From Eucalyptus grandis (taxonomy: Eukaryota; Streptophyta; Magnoliopsida; Myrtales; Myrtaceae), in NCBI RefSeq assembly GCF_016545825.1, contig NC_052620.1:7130001-7194000 (forward strand): a DNA stretch of 64,000 nucleotides. The letters run 5' to 3'. The notes under the pieces were generated by a model. That model was not told the DNA's origin. It made no database searches and was given only the letters and a program-made list of their open reading frames with translations. Position numbers and translations under genes: made by a program. This document shows, one piece after another, positions 57,720-64,000 of the stretch; position 1 is the first letter of the stretch; each line of letters opens with the position of its first letter.

Positions 57720-59858
57720 ATGAGGCTGGTCTCTCCTACCTCTGAGCCGTTCAGAACTGGAAGTCCTCTCTCCTCACCATTCTTCCCCACTCCGCTGAGG
57801 CCACTCTGCTTCCTTGACCTTCCTTCACCCACCTGCGACATGCCCCTTACTTTGTCGCCGCCACTCAATTCCGTCACCCTCTGCTCACCTTCGTCTTCCT
57901 CTCCTTCTCGCACCCAGAATTCCTCGCGCAATTGCAAGCTGACCCATCCATGGGTTCGCACGACCGTCGGCCCGAGGGGACCGGGAGGCCGCGTGTACTG
58001 CTTGTCGGCGAGGCCCAAGAGAAAAGCGAGCGCAACCGGAGGAGAGGACGACTGGGGGGCAGAGGATCTGGTGAGGGTTTTGATGAGGAAGTTCGGCGGC
58101 AGGGAGCCCCTGGTGAAGACGCTGGATAAGTACGTGAGGGTGGTGAGGACTGAGCACTGCTTCCTCCTCTTTGAAGAGCTTGGCAGGACCGACAAATGGA
58201 CCCAGTGCCTCGAGGTCAGTGGCGGTGCTCTGTCTGTCTCTTTCTCTGACTTTATAATTGATGGGTAAAAGAGACTCTTTTTATGCAATTTCAGCTTCTG
58301 GGTATTCAAAGTTCGTCTTGGAGGACAAGAAACTAGGATGTAATCTGTATTAATACGGTCAAATCGCTTAAAGTTCTTAGAACAAGTGGGGTGCCGTTTC
58401 TCTGCACATTAGGTGTGTGATAAATGTCCTATGCGAATGTTTAGTACGCAAACAGATGTTTTCACGCTGGGTTCCCCCTCGTAGTCCTTATACTTAGTCT
58501 GTAAAGAAGGAAAGCAGATGATGTGGCCGGCTGCAAAGCATGTCATCTCCATACATAATTGGCAAATGTAGCTTATGTGACTAAACAAATTCCCATCTGA
58601 TGAAATGGGAGCAAATGGTTTGCCCTTATCCGGGCATGGTGCTAATGACATAATTACTTCGTGAAGAAATTACATGATGAATTTTGGACTTCTGTAAGGA
58701 TTTAACCTTAGCCTGATCAATCAGTTTCTTTGCACTACGTGCGTTTAGGTGTTCAGGTGGATGCAGAAGCAGCGCTGGTATGTAGCCGACAATGGTGTAT
58801 ATTCAAAGCTTATTTCAGTCATGGGTAAGAAAGGGCAAACTCGAATGGCCATGTGGCTGTTCTCAGAGATGCGAAACAGTGGGTGCCGGCCCGACACTTC
58901 CGTTTACAATGCACTCATTACTGCCCACCTTCACTCTAGTGATAAAGCAAAGGCTTTGGCCAAAGCTCTTGGTTATTTTGGCAAGATGAAGGGAATGGAA
59001 CGCTGTAAGCCCAATGTCGTGACTTATAACATCCTTCTGAGAGCTTTTGCCCAAGCTCGAAATGTGGAACAAGTCGATGCTTTGTTCAAGGAACTCCATA
59101 ACAGCATTGTCTCGCCTGACAAATATACTTTCAATGGCGTGATGGATGCCTATGGAAAAAACGGGATGATCCGAGAAATGGAGTCTGTGCTTTCTCGTAT
59201 GAAAAGCAATCAATGTAAGCCAGACATTATCACATTCAATTTGCTGATTGATTCTTATGGGAAGAGGCAGGAATTTGAGAAGATGGAACAAGTCTTCAAG
59301 AGCTTACTGCGCTCTAAGGAGAAACCGACATTGCCTACGTTTAACTCAATGATCATAAACTATGGGAAGGCAAGACTTAAGGACAAAGCAGAACATGTCT
59401 TTAAAAGGATGCGTGATATGAAATACACACCAAACCACATCACATATGAGAGTCTGATCGTGATGTATGGGTTCTGCAATTGTGTTTCTAAAGCTCAGGA
59501 TATATTTGATGAGTTGATTAATTCTGGGAAGGACATAAAAATATCAACCTTAAAAGCGATGCTTGATGTTTATTGCATGAATGGTTTACCAATCGAAGCG
59601 GACAAGCTTTTTGAGACAGCAAGAATTGCTGGGGTCAAACCTGATTCATCAACATATAAACTTCTGTACAGGGCATATACTAAGTCTCAGAAAAAAGAGC
59701 TTGTTGACAAGCTGCTGGAGTATATGGACAGAGATGGCATCGTCCCCAACAAAAGATTCTTCCTTGATGCACTGGGTACTTTTGGGTCTCTTCCTGCTTC
59801 TCCAGAATCTAACAGTGCAACAAGTTCAAGCAGACCAGAAGCAACTGTTAGGGCTTGA
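57720..59858 (+). CDS. EMB2453: Chloroplast P-type PPR protein, EMB2453/PPR5 ortholog
   Basis: Predicted 534 aa. Exon 1 57720-58214 (165 codons), intron 58215-58748 (GT-AG, phase 0), exon 2 58749-59858. The N-terminus is rich in Ser, Pro and Arg, as for a chloroplast transit peptide. Residues about 125-165 hold the conserved DLVRVLMRKFGGREPLVKTL region, then nine P-type PPR motifs follow between residues 180 and 499 (35 residues each, except the second with 40), with an 8-motif-like tail to 534. This order and wording match Arabidopsis At4g39620 (EMB2453/AtPPR5), whose maize ortholog PPR5 binds and protects the unspliced chloroplast trnG-UCC precursor. That gene is needed for chloroplast translation and embryo development. 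No DYW or SMR domain. The ATG at 57720 was chosen because it precedes the transit peptide; in-frame ATGs also lie at 57678 and 57840. No broken residues; codon use and GC are clearly higher than in the flanks. Confidence 0.93.
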
Positions 59859-61859
59859 GTAGATTTAGCTCGTGAATTTGGTTATGTGGGTTAACTCTCT
59901 CCATTCAAATGGAGCCCTCCAAGAAAGACACATAATACAAGAACAGAGCAACAATTCTTCAACTAGTCCACTGAGACGTGACTTGCCCTTTTGGTATTGG
60001 TATGCATATCTTGCATTCATATGAATATACATTGCATTCTTTTGTCTTTCATGGTCCTTTCATCCTGAAAGTTTAATCAAATAGGGTTATCCTTGTGGTA
60101 GATATTTGCACTTTTAAAATCTCCTTTTCTTGAATCAATTAGTGTAACAGTGCCTCAAACTGAAGACATTTACTCGATTTTTGAAGTACTCTTGGTTTAG
60201 GCACTCAGTTTTTTGTTGCGTTGTTTCTCTTTTGGATCTTGTGTTGGTTGACACCAACATAAAGTTGAGGACACTCGTAAGTCTTGCATGCCCATTCTTT
60301 CAATTTTCACCAACATTCTATAGTATTTTCATGCAGTTAAAATTTAGTGGTGAATGCCAAGAAAGGTTTTGAAATTATGACTGAACTGGAGTGGGGAATA
60401 GGTGTTTTAATCTTGATTTAGCTCTTCATGAACGTTTTGACCAAACAAATTTCTGCCAATATGTGGGACTGTTTAAGTGTACATCTAGATATCCAAGTTT
60501 ATCAATCTACTCCATTCCATGTCAGAATATAAGCATCTAGTGTGGCAGAATCCTAGCCTAAACATCCGGTTCAGCTGAACTTGACCTGAAGTTTGTTTAT
60601 TGGTTTCTGGTTCTTGTAGCATTAGTTGACACCAAATTTACGAAAACAGTCTATTGTCATCTGGAGCATAGCCAGAGAATACCAAGGGCTTCCAAAAAGG
60701 CATGCTATTGAGAAATCTCAATGGCCCTTTTAAGTGGCTCAAAATTTGGGCTTCTCTTCACGCTAATAAGACAGTCATGGGACCCTCCTTTTCCTTGTTT
60801 TTCAGCTGGCGAGCTAATCTCATATCAAAGCCCAACCATTATCCTGGTCAAAGTACATACACAATCCTGCTCCTAATGTAGATTGGATATTAAATTATGT
60901 GTTTTGGCCCATATGGACTGTGTGTGGTACCTTTGCACATAATTTATTCACACAATTAGTCTGTCCATTGTCCTTGACTTTAACTGATAATCTTATCTCA
61001 AGCATTTGCCACAATTTGTTGAGTTGAAGCTTTAGCGTGTATACTTGACTTCAATTTGAGGTCAGTCGACATCAGTATATAAACGTTACTTAGCACAGGA
61101 GCTCTTTTCATTTTTGTGCTGCCCTTCTGTTGAGAAAATCCAGTTTGTGCTGTATCGCATATTTTTTACATACCGAGTGACCCAGATTAAATGTATCACG
61201 GGAAGTTCCTTGACTGACCATAGTCCTCAGAATGACCTCAATGTAGTTCCGTTTGTACGAATCATGCTGCCATCACTTTGTATGACCATCATTTGAGCTT
61301 TTTCGCTGCAGAATGTTGCTCGGCGACAACTCACGGTGCTGCTCGGACCTCCATCGACGAAGTAACCTTTTTTTCCAATGGGTTCAATGGTACAAAAGCT
61401 ATTTCGGATGTTATCTGGTCTGACTGGACTTGGGAGGATCTAGCGGCTGCTTTTCTTCAACTGTATGTATCATTTGTTTGCAAAATCCTGGTAAAATTCC
61501 CTTGGAGAAGGTAAATCCAAGAGAATTTCATGCTTCCATTTTCTATCCATTAGTACTGGGATAATATTAAGAAATCCATAGGATAATCCATGTTGTGCTT
61601 TATGTTCTTATGTTTGATTATAAGCTAACGCCTTGTCGATTTCTTGTTCTTGTATATTCCTGATGTACTTTCGAGAGAAGTGACTAATCAAATGGAATGG
61701 ATGGGTACGGAAGTTTTATGTTAAATTACAAGAGAGAAATCATATGTGAATTCAAAAATTCACAACGGAACGTCGAATACATGTATTGCATTATGGAATC
61801 TAAAGCTTATTGCCCGAAATACAAGCGAGTCATAGGCATTTCGTTGTGTTTTAAAGCAA
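59859..61859. other. 3' flank of the PPR gene
   Basis: The first few hundred bases are probably 3' UTR. 61300-61515 has a possible acceptor (ttttcgctgcag at 61311) followed by a GC-richer stretch with an open frame that I do not recognise; it could be a 3' UTR exon. Otherwise nothing is seen. Confidence 0.4.
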
Positions 61860-62412
61860 GGAGAATTACTAAAAGAGTTTCACACATATTACAACTATAT
61901 CAATTCAATTCTAAATATTTTTTTATCAATTCAGTTTTAAATATTTTGCAATTTTAAATATTTTTTTATCAATTCAATCTTAAACATTTTGCAATTTAAG
62001 TCAGTCCATTTGGCCAATTTTTGGCCATTAAAATATTTTCTTTTTTAAAATAACTTTTTTTCTTTTTTTTTTTTTGATTTTTATCTTTATTTTTCCTTTT
62101 CCTTTTCTTTTTTCTCTTCTTCCTCCTTTGGCTTCTTTTCCCTGCAATGGTCGGTGAGGCTTCCATGAGGCTCATCCAAATCTGAGAGGTCAGGTGACGA
62201 AAAGAAAAAGAAAAGGTAAAGAGAAAAATAAATTAAATTAAATTATTTTTAAAAAGTCACATCAATATTGACCGGTCAAAGTTTTGACTTAAATTGATCA
62301 AATAAATTGACACAATTACAAAAATTTAGAATTGAATTAATAAAAAATAATAATTTAGAATTAAATTCGCATAACTATAATAGATTTTTGATTTTTTCAG
62401 TAATTTCCCCCT
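61860..62412. mobile_element. Non-autonomous element with ~100-bp degenerate inverted ends
   Basis: Left end GGAGAATTACTAAAAG and right end, inverted, GGGGAAATTACTGAAAA. Both continue into 'ATATCAATTCAATTCTAAAT'-type sequence with internal tandem copies near 61900-62000. The central part holds T/C-rich and 'ggtgaggcttccatgaggctcatcc' segments. Related pieces are at 41505-41811 and 56165-56330. Confidence 0.6.
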
Positions 62413-64000
62413 CTTAAACATGTACTCACTGTTTAATCCAAATCTTTTTGGAAGTCTTTTTGTTAACTCCAATACGGAAATACCACATGATGGTCTCAAG
62501 TGGCATCATGTGCTAGAAGCTCGAGAATTTGAAAGATTCAATTGCACTCAGATGTAAGTTCTAGGATTGGCGTCCCTTTTCGCATGCAGCGGTCCTGAAT
62601 CCTTTCCACGTGTAGGAAAGGTCAGTTTCTTCTATAAATTAGAGTGCTCGTCTCCACGAATTTGTTTAGCTGTAGAGATGCAACACGGATGCCCCCTCAA
62701 GCTTTTTGAGTATTTCCTTTTGCGGGGCCATGCTAGATCTTAGCAGTTGATACGTGATCCAATGAGAGTTGGGAACCGAATTGCATGCATTCAGACCCCA
62801 AGTCTATGTACAACACAAGCCCACATTAAATGGGATTCGAAGGTTGTGTCAAATGGGCCGGATGATTATGACAGACAGGTAAAATGACATCGTACTTGCA
62901 AATTTTAACCGTTTTAGCATGTCATGTCAAAACAATCACCAATCACATCTAGCAGTCCACCCAGAGGAGCCTATGAAACTCACAGAAAACAAGATTAGAT
63001 TGGCTCCGTGTTCGGTATTAGAGGTCTCAAAAACTCGAAATCGATTAGTATAGGATAGTTTCGAAAGTATGAGACCATAGCACCGGCATCTTGTGCAGGG
63101 TGCCTTCTTCCTGCAAAATCCCTAATTCTCTTCTAGGTACTCCCTAATATAATTTCTTCATCAAAAGGGATCCGAAGCCAAGAGCACAATAGATAGAGAT
63201 AATCATATGCTATCGAAGAGTATACTACAGGAGAACACAACAAATTTTAGACTTAGTTATCGACCATGGCATTGACTTGATGCTCATAGCATCTGATAAA
63301 CTGATGCCAGCAACGATCCTAACTGATCAACGAGGGTAGATGGAACTCGAGTACCGCATTATCTTGCCGCCTCTCTAAGAAGGATCCCAAATCCAAATGA
63401 CAACTGAATGAACAAGAACAAAATTCCTATGGAATTCTACAGGTTCATCCAACCAAGAATCTGAATTATGGACTTTATCAAAATGTCTCCCAGTCACATC
63501 AAGCAATAATGACCAGTCATAGGAAGCATTCCCTCGGATGGAATTGCTCAGATTACTGGATGCTCACTTGTAAGCAAACTTGACTAAGTTTTCACCGTAC
63601 AGAACAACCCAATCTATCCCCTGAGATTGCTCTAACCAGCAGGAGTCCAGCAAAATAGGAATAGCAATTCCCGGTAATAAACAAAATATGACATCATTAC
63701 TAAGCAAGGTTCCTGTGCTTGGATAAAGCATGCGCCTTCATCCACAGAGCGCCTAATTCGCATTCTAAAAGTACATAGGTAATTAGTTGTAGGCTACAAA
63801 AGACTGTTATCCTATTGTTACATCCACTGCAATCTTTCACTGAGTATCAAACCCTTGTTTAACTAATCTCTACAGCTCCCCACCAATCAGGATTTAACAT
63901 TCTTGACCCAAATAAGTAAATCCCTTGACACGAGAAATGACCCATAAATGAAGGAGAAACAAACAAGCCAGTTTCCAAATGGGATCCCGCATCTTGAAAA
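62413..64000. other. Intergenic or gene-flanking DNA, nothing recognised
   Basis: Balanced composition without long ORFs on either strand. A TATAAATTA at about 62634 has no ORF after it. The last kilobase could be the 3' UTR or introns of a gene beyond the window. I cannot support a call. Confidence 0.4.

Noticed and set aside
57692..58309. Minus-strand ORF of 205 aa opposite the PPR exon 1
   Set aside because: It is a shadow of the PPR coding exon, without recognisable domains; the plus strand has clear PPR-family homology.
61311..61515. Possible extra exon reading RRQLTVLLGPPSTK, reminiscent of an ABC transporter P-loop
   Set aside because: The frame ends after a few codons, the Walker A GKT is absent and nothing else of a transporter is nearby.
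62630..62700. Promoter (TATAAATTA) of a gene at the right end
   Set aside because: No coding sequence follows on either strand within the window.

Overview
The window is nuclear DNA of a flowering plant, very probably a woody eudicot. The evidence is two-exon CYP71-clan P450 genes with GT-AG introns, an intron-containing chloroplast PPR gene, plant Ty1/copia, Ty3/gypsy (Athila type) and hAT elements, tRNA-derived SINEs, and long AT-rich intergenic stretches. Several short elements (for example 41500-41810, 50306-50881, 56165-56330 and 61860-62412) and the 'gcaaggcc...gaggcc' blocks near 4390 and 55640 resemble repeats I associate with Myrtaceae such as Eucalyptus. That last assignment is a recollection, not a search.

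Three loci look like real host genes. (1) A CYP736A-like cytochrome P450 lies on the minus strand (18110-15469, two exons). It is complete except for a one-base frameshift in a run of nine A near its 5' end. (2) A complete CYP736A-like P450 of 501 aa lies on the plus strand (29183-31649). (3) A P-type PPR protein of 534 aa lies on the plus strand (57720-59858), the apparent ortholog of Arabidopsis EMB2453/AtPPR5 and maize PPR5. Remnants of further P450 copies survive: an exon-1 fragment (10176-10044) and an orphan promoter/upstream region (26105-27840) that matches the region upstream of P450 gene 1. The P450 cluster therefore grew by duplication that carried along several kb of upstream DNA.

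The rest is transposable elements and repeats. 1-4530: end of a Ty1/copia element and its flank, duplicated at 51322-55702. 5070-10043: a 39-bp minisatellite abutting a 4.4-kb element with long inverted arms, a second minisatellite and a promoter-bearing 2.9-kb LTR-like block. A second copy of this family is at 41812-46034. 10650-14720: a degenerate word-repeat interrupted by a 3.25-kb LTR-like element. 18970-21100: microsatellites, a hAT element with a perfect 8-bp target-site duplication (TSD), and a MITE. 23411-26104: a decayed Ty3/gypsy pol between two hAT-like elements. 32047-41323: a full-length but inactivated Athila-type gypsy element with 1.16-kb LTRs and a perfect 5-bp TSD. 46315-54328: a full-length, heavily rearranged copia element carrying a nested SINE, a nested MITE and an internal tandem duplication. 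55640-56330: a tandem duplication in which one copy holds a ~270-bp polypurine tract.

No cooperating gene system is visible beyond the P450 cluster. The P450s would act as membrane-bound monooxygenases at the ER. The PPR protein would act in chloroplast RNA metabolism. The least explained structure is the E1/E2 family (5631-10043 and 41812-46034).
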